Assembly (NCBI GenBank): GCA_015039365.1
Contig: WION01000008.1
Coordinates: 124,001-188,000, forward strand
Direction: 5' to 3'
Origin: Amanita rubescens
Taxonomy: Eukaryota > Basidiomycota > Agaricomycetes > Agaricales > Amanitaceae
DNA: 64,000 bases
Part shown: positions 1 to 11,730 of the stretch, piece after piece
Position numbering within the stretch: the first letter of the stretch is position 1
How the letters are laid out: each line of letters starts with the position of its first letter
Notes under the pieces: generated by a model
The model's input: only the letters and a program-made list of their open reading frames with translations
The model's database searches: none
What the model was told of the DNA's origin: nothing
Program-made: the position numbers and the translations under genes

Positions 1-1735
1 AGCGGAAGCCCGTGATGGTGTTGACATTGTCGACAGAGTCCAATTGTGCATAGATAGTTGCGGATAAGGAGTTGGAGCATTGGCGGTGTAGCTCGGAGGT
101 CGTCGGAGGTCTCAGTGGCGGTTGGCGTGATGCGGATGCTGTCGGGGCGTGGAGGAGGAGTGCGTCGAGGGGCGGATAGCAGATGGCGTGTCGGTGGTGG
201 TCATCATAGGCGGTAGAAAATGTCGGCGAGGAGGGGCGCAACTCCCCCGATCGCGGTCATCCCAGTAATCCGATCAATAGCACTGACCCCTGTAAGGCTG
301 CTATGATGTTTCCTGAGACGCCGTCGGCGCAATACGGTGTTAAAGAAAGGCAGAGGCGAAGTCGGTAAAATCGGCGGTGCTAGTCGAGTCATAAAGGGCC
401 TAATGTGAGTCCTGCGTTGTGCGTACTGATATCCGTTATCCGAGTCTGTCCCAACATCCCCCACACTCCAATTTCGCTGCAGGTTGACTTGGCGAGGGTT
501 TCTGTGCGGAGATATTGCTGATGGCGATGAGACGTGTGTTGAGGGTCTGACTGAGCATGAAACGTAGCCGTTTGAACGAATACGGCTGCGCCGTATCCCG
601 ATCCTGGGTAGAAAAGAAAAAAAGGCTGAAAAAAAAGAATTGCGACTCGCGGGTGTCGGCGGAACGGTGGTAGAGTGAGCCGAGGTGCTGGCAGTGTCCG
701 AAAGGCATAGGAGCGGCGGCGGACGGCTGCAGCAATTGCGAGAGGTGAAAGGAGGGAGCGGAGGCGTGGTCTACACATGTCGGTGAGGGAAGGAATGCGG
801 TCCGATGAGTGAAGGGTCGGGTTGGCGTGAAATGACTGGCGGCTGTGCTCTGAATGGTATCCGATGCGTGAGGTAGTGCATGAGGTGGGTGCGTGCTGCA
901 AGTCGGGAGCTGCGGATAGGCTGCAGTGGCGGCCGATGGGGTCGGATGAGGGTACTGCTGGCATGGGCTGGTTCCTGCTGCAAGTCGGCGGATGTGGACG
1001 GGGCGCTATGACAGTGGATGAGCTCCGATGGTCCCGATAGGTTGCGGTAAAGCTGCGGGCGTCGAGCAGCAGGGTGCAAGCGCTTTGAGACGGAATGTAG
1101 GCTGGCAGATCGGAGCTACTGAGGCGGTACGTGTCGGGATGCGGAAGCAGTGCGTCAGAGAGTTGCAGCAGGCTGTAGACGGTGTCTGATGGATCCAGCA
1201 GTGAGGTACAGTGTCAAAGTGGGCCATGGTGCATGAAGCGGACACGTGCTGTAAGGCGGTGCATGCAGATTGGCTGCGATGGCGACTGATAGTGCTTGAT
1301 GGGATCCGATAAGGGCATGGCAGGCTGTAGACGTCGTGCGTAGGGATGTGAGCACCTGGAACAAGGTATGACTAGCAGATGGACGTGGATGAGAGGTGGT
1401 AGCAGGCAGGTGCAGATGCAGCGCGTTTGGCGGTAACCAGGGGATGTATCCGAATGGAATTGAGCCAGTGGGGTCGCCAGAATGAATAAGACCTCCGGGG
1501 TCGTTTGTGAGTGAAATAACGTGTCGGAGTGCAACACGAAAGTGGACCGAGTGGTGGGCTCCAGTTGTAACAACGAAACGGAGACTGTGGTGTGCAGTCT
1601 CCGATGATCCGATGCGGCCGATGGAGTTCGGCAGCACCAAAGGGTGCTCGTCCACTTCGGTCGCACTCGTCGGGGCTCGGGAATAGTGAACTCAAGTGAG
1701 GGGTAGTAAAAGCTGTATAACAAACTATCTAAGAC
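1..1735. other. G-rich strand without a convincing gene
   Basis: This stretch is markedly richer in G than C on the plus strand and is full of short recurring words such as GCTGCAG, GGTCGGATG and TCCGATG. Open frames of up to 190 codons exist, mainly on the minus strand. They overlap one another in several frames, are rich in Pro, Ser, His and Arg, and show no domain or motif I know. I read them as a by-product of the skewed base composition. It may be an old repeat or a non-coding transposon part. Confidence 0.4.
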
Positions 1736-2277
1736 ATGACTATATACGACATGCCTCGTGTACTACGTGTGTCCGACCTGAAACGGAACTGTCGGAATGT
1801 GTCGGAACTGGTGGACGGTGGCGGAGACGTTCGGAATGCTGCGGAACGTGCTGCACAATGTAAACGGATTCCATCCGTTACACCGATCACTAATATATTG
1901 CGGTGGGGATGTCAGTCCATCCCTCCCATGTCGCCCATGACAAGACTTGGTACTATGCGCGCTCACCACGTTATCCTGGCTACTCGATAGACTAGTACAA
2001 CATTAAAGTTCAGTTGTTGAAGTTCAGTTGTTGACCATTTCCCTTGCACTATCTGCCGTCCCAGACTCTCGCCGACTTGTCCTCATATACTAATTTATAT
2101 GATATACAACTTTCCATCGATTGCGTAACATGTCATTCTTGCTTCATGTACTCTGTAGAACATCTCCGAGATTTCATCTATAGACTAGTATGAACCATTT
2201 TCCGTGAGTCTCCTTGAGAACTTGAAGCACTTGGTGATCTCGCTCGTTCATATCCTCATACTTGATAGTATCTATTA
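1736..2277. other. No recognisable feature
   Basis: There is only a short 84-codon frame with no recognisable content, and the sequence turns AT-rich from about 1990. The right part may be the 3' flank of the KDZ transposase gene that ends at 2278. I saw no terminal inverted repeat or target duplication here. Confidence 0.4.
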
Positions 2278-5200
2278 CTAGTCGGTAATACCTTCAATAA
2301 ACTCCGTCATTGTGTCAAATTCCCTTTCCCCGTCAGATTCTGACTCCACGTCGCTCGCATCTGCATCTACACCTTCTGCTCCTTTCTCATTGAAAGACGT
2401 GTCCCATCGCATTCCTGTAAAATATACTTGGTTTCTCAGCTCCGCCAATTTGCGCAAGTGTACGTTGTTGAGTAACAATCGCGGTCTCCATCTCTGTTTC
2501 ATTTCTATGCCCAGGAGGGGGTTTTGTGCTGATAGCTCCTCCAAAACCTTCACCGTATGAGTAATTTCTGCATCGATCAATACTTGAAGTTGCTGCACTT
2601 CAAGATTCAGCCATTTCACCTCTTCGTGGGCCCAGCACAGTTTGTAATACTTCACTGATGCCTCGCGACATGCTGGTCTTATCCATGCTTTATCCTGAAC
2701 CTCTGGCTGCGAAAATCTCGAAACCTCGAATTCGGTAAGGAAGCTACTCGTGGGTTTGGTAACCGGCTCCAATGAGAGCAGTAGTCGAGGTGGATCAAAT
2801 CTCTCCACCTGCACATTGTACCTTCTGATGGCATTGCAGACTGCTTCTGAGCGCCGTTGGAGCGCACCCCAAATATGGTCGCGGAGTTTATAACCTTACA
2901 TCAAGTACATAGAGTCCATCATTTGAAACTTTTAAGTGTTATAATGAACGTACCCAGCCCTGATTCATTCATTTTGTTGAATTCGAAAAGCCGCATCACC
3001 ACAAGACGTTCAAGGTCATCTAGTGCCTTCTGATACTCCATCTTCACATTTTCCTCGTAGTATTTCTTATAGTCTGGCGAGGATGCGGTCCAGCGCTCTG
3101 TGATCTGAAGCTTGGCTTCGAGTGTTAGCACATGATCCTGAGCAGCCTCCATTTTCAATGCCGTTAGATCCACACGATTCCTTGCCTGGGAAATGGCCCA
3201 ATGGAGATTGGGAAGAGCGACGGTGTTGTAAACATTGCGTGCCGCCCCAACGGCATCCCTCCAATCATTCCTATGCTGCTCACACATCAGTTAATTGGGG
3301 AGCAATGGTTTAGACAAAGTAAACTTACATTGCAGCCGTCCAATCCTTGAGAGCACGTACATACTCTGCCTTAAGCTGAACGTCGATTGGTGGTTGGCGC
3401 AAATTTTCAAAATAGTGTTTTTCCTCGTTGAGAATCCCTGCAAGATCCTCATCCGTCAGTTGAAGCTGCGCCTTAAGAAGATCGAGATCTTGCTCCAGAC
3501 TCCATATGGTCTTGATTGCTTCTTTGTAATGATTGACAATAAATGTACCTGAAACAATGTTAGCAACGTCAACATGAGAATGACGAGCTCCACTTACTTA
3601 ATAATGCATATTTATCTTCATCCCAGAAGTTAAAATGCTCGTCGATCGCTTGTAAGCGGTGAAATCGGGTCGCATGTCGTGTACCGCAGGCCAAATCATT
3701 TGAAGACGAGAAGATGTGTTCACAGCCCTCGCCTTCCGTGTGTCTGGTACCCTTGATGTACAAGGGATGCCATGACAGCTGACATGATCGCTTGTGTGCG
3801 TGGCCGTGGAATGCACCAACCATAAATTGGAGATTTTGATCTACTGCACGCTTACCAAGTGTGCTCCTGGCAACCGTTTTGCTGAATTCACATCCAATAT
3901 CATACGCGCAGCCGACATTATTCCCTATCTCCTGCAATATGCGGTTGACGATAGCTAAAGGATATTTTGCCCTAGGTTGAGATTTAGCTTGAATCCATCA
4001 CAGAGAAAAAGACCACATAGTACAGCTCGCCACTCTTTCTCATATTGCACCCGTAAATCATCATGCGATGCCGGCAACATGCAATAAAGATTCCTGTTTC
4101 ATCAAAGAGTGAAAACATCCGCTTCCGAGATGCAGGTCCAGCGTTTTTCCACCGATCAATACAATCGAAATCTCTGCCAGAATTGGCAGATTGCTGTGCT
4201 GGTGGTGCAATCTCGTCAGCAAAATTATCAGCGTCATCTTCTTTCTATTCGGAGAACAGGCCCGGAGTTAGATGAACGTGTCTGATGTGAATGCATGGCA
4301 ATTTACCGTATTGAGGACTTCGTCCTTGAACTGGTCAACCTCATCGAATGTTAACCATCGATTTGATTGTATTGATCTTGAATCAGATAATTCTTCCTTT
4401 TTCCAGATCTTGGAACTGATACGTTTGAGTGAGTTGTTACCATCAATAGATAGAAGAACAGAAAACTCCTGTTCTTGTTCTCCTGGAACACACTTGAAGC
4501 AGGCAGGGCAAACACGCAATAGCCGGTTGCTCGAATCATAGCCAAGCGCTTCATCGAGCTTTTGATTTACTCGTCGGCATATATCTAGATAAGCATCGAA
4601 TGATGCCATAAATTGATTGCGGAGATATTTGCGGTATGGCACCTGAGACAGGGATGAAACAATTGACGAAATCAAAAGACAAATGTAGTACGCACGTTGT
4701 GTAGATGACAAAGAGTCTTGGTCATTGCTTCTAAACTAAATCGGGGGCATGTCCTGTGGATCTGATGGTAAAGGGACAGTGTGCGTAATGAAACAGCAAC
4801 AGTCGGTGTCAATGGTGAGCAGCCGAGGTATCTGTTGCGCAGGAGAGTCTGGTTAGGGTACTCATCACTTTCTAAAGTCTTGAATCCACTGGTTTTGCAG
4901 CCTACGCAAGCAAACTAAATAAGTAGGGGAAAAAATGTGAGATTAACTTACAGAAAAGATCAACAACTTCAATCGTTAGTGTGCCGGTTGCATCGGTCTC
5001 CTCCATCTTGTTTCTGTGAGCCTGCTTGCCATCCTCATCTTGGTGTGATCGAAAATCCAAATAGGCTTCAACGAGCCTATCGATTTGTTCCAGCCAGCTT
5101 TGTGTTGTGAGCTCGGTTCGGTCTCGACGCATTCGGTGGTCTACTCGTTTGCTTAAGCAGATTATTAGTAAAATATTGAATGATATAATTAAAGCTACTT

Positions 5201-5462
5201 ACTAGTATCCCGTTGCATATGCGATCTCGTGAGTAACATCCTCGAAGACCTCAAATTCTCCACCTTCATGGCTGATATCAAATGCCTGTTCGTCTGGTGG
5301 CGCAATCCGGTCGGCCGCTGCCACATCATCTGCTGAACCGAACATATCCATGTCCATTTCTGCGACTGCTTGCCTATCTTCCTCTGTCAAACCTGTAAAA
5401 AAGAAAATGTTAGTTATTTTCTCACAAAATTGAAGAGAGACCTGCCCTCGATTATCGCCCAT
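2278..5462 (-). CDS. KDZ-family transposase gene, multi-exon
   Basis: This is a transposase of the fungal KDZ (Kyakuja-Dileera-Zisupton) superfamily of cut-and-paste DNA transposons. Exons in N to C order are as follows. 5462-5202 is acidic. 5132-4902 carries LVEAYLDFRSHQ. About 4890-4735 carries PLTPTVAVSLRTLSLYH. 4711-4268 carries the Cys pair CPACF and SIDGNNSLKRI. About 4250-3970 carries CIDRWKNAGPASRKRM and SLFDETGIF. 3960-3603 carries AYDIGCEFSKT and TEGEGCEHIFSSS. 3560-3325, 3287-2919 and 2814-2278 form the helical C-terminus. The DETGIF, YDIGCEF and GEGCEH blocks are the family's RNase-H-like catalytic segments, and their Asp/Glu residues are present. Frames are joined by plausible short introns and I saw no clear inactivating stop, so it may be nearly intact. 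The first exon is uncertain and could begin near 5640. Confidence 0.85.
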
Positions 5463-5722
5463 CGTTTTGCTTTGTATTCATGCTTGCGATTGTCCTGCTT
5501 TGAGGCTGATAAGACCATCTTGTGCAGGCGGGATCCTCGACGCCCCGAATGGATGATCGACTTCTTTGATACGCCATGATGGCATATTGTAGTGCCTCGT
5601 CTGGAAGATGACATGTGGTGAGGATGGGATATGAATACAACAGAGCAAAGTGTGTGTGGCGAGGGCCTCAGACTTACTTTGATGCCGCATCACAAACCCG
5701 ATATATATGTCATCTTGCTTTG

Positions 5723-6310
5723 TGTTGGCAGGTTGGGTTACTTAATCTGATTGATGGGATCATTTCTAAAAAAAGGAGCATCGAAAATAGTGTTCTCGCA
5801 AAGTCCTGTTATGGCTTCTGTGTGCCTAATGTGAAATTAGGTGTTTCGATGTGCTTGTATTTCCAGTAGGTAGACACTCGGAAAGGCACCAGAAAAAGCT
5901 GTTGAACGACACCCATATTGTGTTGGCAGGTTGGGTTACTTAATCTGATTGATGGGATCATCGCTAAAAAAGGACTGTCCAAAATAGCGTTCTTGCAAAG
6001 CCCATATTGCTCATATTGTCGCTCCTGTGTGCCTAATGACGTATACCATGTGAAATTAGGTGTGTGGATGTGTTGGATGTGAACGGCGCATAAAAATCCT
6101 TTCAAACAATGCCCATATCGTGTGGGTGGGAAAGGTTTCATAAGTTTGATGGCATCACCCGTAAAAGGAAAGACCTCTTGAAATGGCTTTCTCGCAAAGT
6201 CCATATGGCTCCATGAGTCTTACAATATGTATTAAGATGCTACAAGTAGTCTAGGGTGAATGGCGTTAAAAATAGCTTTCAGACGATGCCCATATTGCCT
6301 TATTTGGGTC
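5723..6310. repeat. Three diverged tandem units of about 198 bp
   Basis: Units begin with TGTTGGCAGGTTGGG at 5723 and 5921, and with the related TGTGGGTGGGAAAGG at about 6119. Each unit then has a TTGATGG-ATCA block, a run of A, a TCTCGCAAAG-type block, TGTGCCTAATG and a closing GCCCATAT. The copies have drifted strongly. They lie directly upstream of the KDZ gene and may be its subterminal repeats or a separate minisatellite. Confidence 0.75.
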
Positions 6311-6587
6311 TCAGTCGGCCTTGAAGTAGGTGTGGGAATAATATGATGGTGGTGTGCTAGATTTGGTAGCTTATTAAGCACGCATCAGCGCCCCTCCAAA
6401 TCACCAAGTCAGGGCTTTGGGGCAGGTTATATTGCCAGTGCTGGAGATTTGGAGGATTTCAGCCTTTTGAAAGTGAGTCACATTGCTGTTAACCCACTAA
6501 TATTAGGCTAAAACTGAGGGAGATACAGGTGCTCCACCTCAACAATCGAGAAACAGTTCGCCGACAACGTCAACCAGGTCGCCAAGC
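6311..6587. other. Boundary region, no LTR visible
   Basis: This lies between the 198-bp repeats and the first Met of Gypsy copy A. From about 6540 the frame reads straight into the Ser/Thr/Pro-rich gag sequence, so copy A already extends here. I could not find a 5' LTR or a primer site, so copy A seems truncated at its 5' end. Confidence 0.4.
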
Positions 6588-7385
6588 ATGAACATTCCTG
6601 GTTCATTCATACCCCCGAGAGACACTACAAGAGTCACTCAAAGGACGGCCAGTACAGCTGCTCCAAGGCCAGCTTCTGAACAACCAAGCCAGCCTACGAT
6701 AGACTTGAACAGAAGCCCGACTAGGAGGTCGCATACCCCTACAGGCTACAAGCCCAGATCTGGGCCATGGCAACCTAGACCGTCGTATTCCAAGACGGTC
6801 TCCTCTACAAGGAACTCCAGTTCCTCGACACCCACTGTGGTGCCAACCACTTCAGAGAAAACGACTGAACACTTAGTCGCACATCAGACATCTAAGAGAG
6901 AGCAGCTGAAGGGCTTAGGTCTAGGACCAATACCCCCATCAGCTAGGCCAACGCTGACGTCTTCGCCGGTCGAAACAGCTCAACTGCAAGCCATAGCCAT
7001 GGGCTCGAACCCGCAGACTGGCGGCTTTGCTAAGGAACTCGAAAGACGCCTATCACCCATTGCTGGGAAGAGTTCCGCGCCTAAGTATCAGCCCCTTTCC
7101 ATAGACGAAGAAGAAGAAGAAGAGGTTGCTACCTCCATCTCCATCTTTAGGTCAGGAACAGGTCAAGAATGTGCTGCTTCTACACGCGAATTGTCTCGCA
7201 ACCACCCGACCTTGTCACCTCGTAAGGGTTCTCCAGCACGTAGCGTGAATGATACATCCAATCTCATTGATAGGATAATTGCCAGTCATGAGAAATTAAG
7301 AGCGGATATGTCTAGTCAAACCGCTCTATTCAACAAGACTTTGGTACAACAGCTCGGTTCCACCCTGGCTGAGAACATGGAGTGA
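6588..7385 (+). pseudogene. Gypsy A gag, N-terminal low-complexity part
   Basis: This is a 265-codon frame, rich in Ser, Thr, Pro and Arg, with a poly-Glu run (about residue 180) and a helical end. It precedes the recognisable capsid/nucleocapsid frames of the same element and is ended by TGA at 7383-7385. Beyond the stop the same frame goes on (a QTMQLNATLGHHLSH stretch), so the stop looks like a nonsense mutation in a longer gag rather than a true end. The open frame upstream of the first Met to about 6540 shows that the real start lies further left or is lost. Confidence 0.6.
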
Positions 7386-7607
7386 CAAACAATGCAGCTC
7401 AACGCTACGTTAGGTCATCACTTGTCGCACATAGACAAAGTCTTGACGAATCAGGGCAACAGCTTCATCGCCCTTATGAAGCACCTTAAGGACTTTTGAA
7501 AGGAGTCCTCCAGATCTCGAAGCTCCTCCGTGATGTCAGAACATGCTTGAGGATGCTCTCCTGCCCGAGAAACAGTCGAACAAGACAACGTTTGAAGCGA
7601 ACGAACT

Positions 7608-8532
7608 TTGGGCAAACAAAAGCTCCTCTTCCCAAAGGAGCCTGCTCAACTAGAAACGACGCAAGTTGAGCAAGCTACGGAGGAAATGCCCTGTTATTTG
7701 AGAGATGATCGTCAGATTGAATGGGACCTCCTCAGGCTCATAGGTCCCGCTGACCTTGAAGCACTTCTAGTGCTACGCCGTAACGAAACAATAACTTATA
7801 AGGTGCGCAATGAATGGCGAAGCGAAGTTCCAGACACAAAGACAAGGTCTCGGAGAAGACCCATCTGTTTATCGAACCAGGATAGATCGATACTCGAAAC
7901 TATCCTTATTAATTGACTTAAATTCTGGCACCCCTGCCTCAACGTTATACGAAGGCATGAACCCGTACAAGAAAGAGACCCGTTTCGAGGCTACATCAGA
8001 TCAGGATGTTGATGAAACTATATCTCAACGACAACCTGATCTTTTGATCGTTACAGAAACACCGAAAGGTTATTCTAGGCGGGGAGGGAGTCATACTAGT
8101 GACGACAGTCCCACACCCACTAAGCCCAACTGGATGAGTGCGGCTAAAAGAATGCCTCGTCCAAGTCTCTCTGCCAGCAACTTTGGTGGAGAAACACAAA
8201 GTTTAAGCCCTGAAGATACAGCAAATCGGGCTACCGAAAAGACGGACAACTTAGTCCGTCAGATAATTAAGGACGCAGTTGAGAATAGCATCCTATTAGG
8301 GGATTTAGCATCTATGAAGGTTCCCTTTAAATTGTCACCTCCAGTATTCAAAGGAACAGATAGTATTGAGGAGTTCTTATCATTCACGAAAGGACTAATC
8401 AACTACTTGGCAATTCACGGCTACATGAAGCCCGAGACGGACTCTATCCAAGTTCGTCTATTAGGCCATATCCTTATGGACAAGGCCTTAAGATGGTTCC
8501 AGCAGACCATCAATTATGGCATTGACGATTGA
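7608..8532 (+). pseudogene. Gypsy A gag, middle part, frameshifted
   Basis: Two overlapping frames, 7608-7916 and 7810-8532, together cover the central gag. The second contains a retrotransposon-gag-like helical segment near its end (FKGTDSIEEFLSFTKGL and LLGHILMDKALRWFQQT), which is the capsid core of Gypsy elements. A TGA at 8530-8532 interrupts it. The capsid continues from 8551 in the same sense with MVGLKRHFVKDASSRD, so one or two small lesions split a single ancestral frame. Confidence 0.7.
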
Positions 8533-8550
8533 TGGTCTTTCGAAGACGCC

Positions 8551-9345
8551 ATGGTTGGTTTAAAAAGACACTTCGTCAAAGACGCATCTTCCCGCGATGC
8601 AGCCAGAAAGTTCAAACAGCTCAAACAAAAGAGTAGATCAGTTCCAGAGCTGAGAAGAGATCTGGAACAGCTGGGGATGCAAATGGTTGAGGCACCCATG
8701 GACTATGCCATGTCTCGATGCTTCATGGATGCGTTGAAACCAGAGATAGCTAGTGGCATAGTCATGCATGGTTTAACACCGGAAAAGAGCGTTTTCAATG
8801 AGATAGTCCAGAAAGCCATCGACGTAGAAGAGGCTCTCTTTTACCGCAACAAGGATGATCGATATAAGACCAAGACTGCGTCTTCGTTAAGCAAGCAGGC
8901 TACTGCTAAGCCGTATAAAGCTAAGGCTGGGATAAGCAATGTTAAGGCCCCACTCAAGACGTCAAGATCCTTAAAGAGCTCCTCATCCTCAACTCAGAAG
9001 GAAGTTGAATGTTTCCTCTGCAAGCAGAAAGGACACATCAGCCCAGACTGCCCGAAAAAGACTCGGAGAACTGCAAACATCGAAGAAGTCGCGCCCAAGT
9101 CTGATGATAGAGCGGAAGGAATTCCTTCGGAAGAGGAATACGTCTCTGCTATGGAAAACGGAGAAGACTCAGGTCACAAGGATGCCAAGTCTATTGACGA
9201 TGATGAAGACAATCACCAGTCTATAGAAGACTGGTGTGCTGCAGCCAGGCCCAAGGAGACATACGTTAACATGGGCAGATTCTTGGATAGAATCGAAGAG
9301 AATCCGCCAGTAGACGAGACCAGTCTAGAAGATTGGTCTACATAA
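8551..9345 (+). pseudogene. Gypsy A gag C-terminus with CCHC zinc knuckle
   Basis: This frame carries the end of the capsid followed by one nucleocapsid zinc knuckle, CFLCKQKGHISPDC (about residues 152-165), then an acidic tail with the DWCAAARP segment shared with copy B. The frame stops at 9343-9345 after EDWST. In copy B the homologous frame continues through DWSETTYGYDV without a stop, so gag and pol were probably one frame in the ancestor and this stop is a lesion. Confidence 0.8.
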
Positions 9346-9382
9346 CTCGAGAAAGTTTAGTGGCTCTTCCTTCAGTCTCGGA

Positions 9383-10051
9383 ATGGCTTTACATGCCATT
9401 CCCTATGAAGATGAATCGCCTCATGCACTCACTGCATCAGGAACATCGAACAGTGATCAAGTCGCGTATAGACACCGCGTGACTAAGCAGACAGGGCCTC
9501 TTTGTGTTGAAACGAGCCCTAAGCAAGATTTTAAACACCTTGGTGTCATTGAAGGCTACATGCGCATCAACAGACACAAGGTGCATGTCCTGCTCAATGG
9601 AGGCAGTACATTGGATCTGATATCAGCAAACTTTGCGAAAGTCCACCAGCTCAAAATGTTCGAGCTAAAGAACCCGATTCATCTACAGATGGCGACGTTC
9701 GGTTCTAGATCTACCATTCAGTATGGAGCTCATGCAGAGCTCAAGGTCAGAGATCTTAAACAACATCAATACTTTGACGTTGTTAACCTCGACCGATACC
9801 AAGTTATTCTTGGGACGCCGTTCTTGAAAGAACATAAGATCATGCTGAACTATGCAGGATCTGGCTCGTTTAAGCTCGGTGACCGATGGTTCCCAGTCAA
9901 AGAAGGAGACTTTGGTAACCCCCTTTCCATCTCTAAAGGAGGGGAGGGTGCCGCGAGGACAAAGCCTGTGTCGTCATCGAACAAAGAACATAAGAACGAA
10001 AAGTCCAAAGGCTCGTTCTTGAGGTCCGCTGGAAAGCGGCCTCAACATTGA
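9383..10051 (+). pseudogene. Gypsy A aspartic protease region
   Basis: This is the retropepsin-like segment of the Gypsy polyprotein. It reads VHVLLNGGSTLDLIS where copy B reads AHVLLDGGSMLDLIS, so the catalytic Asp is replaced by Asn in copy A. The conserved YQVILGTPFLKEH block follows. The frame stops at 10049-10051 before RT. Lost catalysis and a broken frame make this copy non-functional. Confidence 0.8.
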
Positions 10052-10120
10052 CTACAAGGTCAATCAAGTACCGTCTCGAGAGCAGTTGGTGTCAAACGAG
10101 ATGGTACTACCTCCATAACA

Positions 10121-10703
10121 ATGGAGGAACGAACAAAAATAAGCCAACGCATATTAAATGAGATCAAAGATCTCGCAGCCCTAGAGGAGTTGATCCTACC
10201 TCCCCTAAGAGCAGTCAACCACAAGATTCCGCTCGTAAACCCGAATCTCATAATTAGACATCGACCAGCCAAATGCCCTGAGCCACTCAGAGAAGAGCTC
10301 AGAGCTAAGATCGATCGATATCTTAAGGCAGGAGGGTGGTGGGAGTGCACCAATTTGCCTTCGAGTGCACCGCTTCTGGTAGTCTTCAAGAATTGAAGAT
10401 GGTGCCATCCGAACGGTCATTGACGCTTGACAGCAAAATGACAACACCTTGGCAGACTTCACGCCCATGCCAGACCAGGAGACCATCAGGAGCAATCTAG
10501 CGAGAGCACGCTTTCGCTCAAAGATTGATCTGTCAGACGCATACGAAAACATGTGCGTCTCGCCGGAACATGAGTTGCGAACGGTATTTGCAACTATATT
10601 TGGCAATTTAAAAAGCCGTGTCATGCAGATGGGTGACAAGAATGGCCCTGCAACCTTTCAAAGGTTGATGAACATGGCTTTTGCGAAGGAAATGGGAGCA
10701 TTT
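10121..10703 (+). pseudogene. Gypsy A reverse transcriptase, N-terminal fragment
   Basis: Frames 10121-10396 and 10449-10703 contain the fingers and palm start of RT: RAVNHKIPLVNPN, RHRPAKCPEPLREEL, APLLVVFKN, then FTPMPDQETIR, KIDLSDAYENM and MQMGDKNGPATFQRLMN. They are separated by a frame change near 10394. The sequence stops just before the YxDD catalytic motif, where the TIR element starts at 10707. Confidence 0.85.
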
Positions 10704-10706
10704 GTG

Positions 10707-10980
10707 AGCACTTTACACTCGCCCCCCCATTCCACATGGAATCCGCACGAATTCCGCGGAATTTGTGTGGAATCCACACATATTCCACACCTTCTTAATG
10801 TATTCTTTGTAGTCTTTTTTGTAGTCATTCCACACTCATTCCACACTCATTCCACATGGAATGCGGAATGAGTGCGGAGCCACCATGTGGAATATTCCAC
10901 ACATATTCCGCAGAATGAGTGTGGAATCTGCGGAATCCGCACCATTCCACACTCATTCCACACATTTTACACAGATTCTA
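10707..10980. repeat. Left inverted repeat and CATTCCACA subterminal array
   Basis: After the terminal repeat, the words CATTCCACA, TGTGGAATC and GCGGAAT recur in both orientations down to about 10970, giving many overlapping small palindromes. The right end repeats this at 13219-13300. Such subterminal iteration is where many transposases bind their ends. Confidence 0.75.
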
Positions 10981-11544
10981 TGTAATAAAATCTCAAGAAA
11001 TCCTTGAAATAAGCAATCTTAGTATGTTTCTTGTTAGTCTTGTTCATCAATAGTGCTGGTATGTAAGTATGTAGTGCACTTGCCATGAACATGATGAATT
11101 TCAGGCTACTTTGGCATGCATAATTACTTAATCTGACTTGATTTTGCACCTTCTGCAATAGATGTCTATTCCAACATATTCTATCACAATGATGAAACTC
11201 AGTCCTATATGTGCTAATGACCAAAACCCTGCAATAGCAATCAAGCCATGCTGTGAAGTGAAGGAAATATGATATGTTGTGACCCTAGTACAGTCCTGGT
11301 CACTGTTCTTTAAGAACAGTAGTATAAGCAGTAAGGAGGTGGCTGCAAATTATGATGGTGATGCCAAGCCTGAGAGGCAGTAGTTGGTAATTACTGTGTC
11401 ACTGAGGTCCATTCAATGTGCTGCCAGTATGGTAGAACTTATTGACTTGCCATTTATGGTAACTGATGGGGACTTATGACATCTTATGGACTTATAAACT
11501 TATAGACTTGGCATCTTATGAACTTATGAACTTATTGACAAACC

Positions 11545-11730
11545 TACAAAAGAACTGATAGAGACTTATGATCCCATTGACCAACCTACAAAGGAACTGA
11601 TGTAGACCTATGATCCCATTGACCAACCTACTAAGGAACTGATGTAGACTAATAGAGACTTATGATCCCATTGACAGGCCTACAAACAAACTGATGGAGA
11701 CTGATGGAGACTGATGATCTTACTGACAGG
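11545..11730. repeat. Minisatellite of about 45-60 bp units
   Basis: Several units of the form ACTTATGATCCCATTGAC followed by CAACCTACAAAGGAACTGAT and GTAGAC occur in tandem inside the TIR element. Units vary in length because an inner GACTGATGGA block is itself repeated. Confidence 0.7.

Larger units (their letters stand above)
6540..10703 (+). mobile_element. Ty3/Gypsy retrotransposon copy A, truncated and decayed
   Basis: This is a 5'-truncated, 3'-truncated Ty3/Gypsy element with gag, protease and the N-terminal half of reverse transcriptase in the usual order. Several stops and frame changes separate the parts (after 7385, near 7500-7600, 8530-8550, 9345-9383, 10051 and 10396-10449). 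It ends abruptly in RT at 10703, where the AT-rich TIR element begins. Copy B (13311 onward) is a related but clearly different family member; the protease segments differ at roughly a quarter of residues by eye. Confidence 0.9.

Noticed and set aside
389..964. 191-codon minus-strand frame
   Set aside because: Biased composition from the G-rich plus strand, overlapped by several equally open frames, and no motif.
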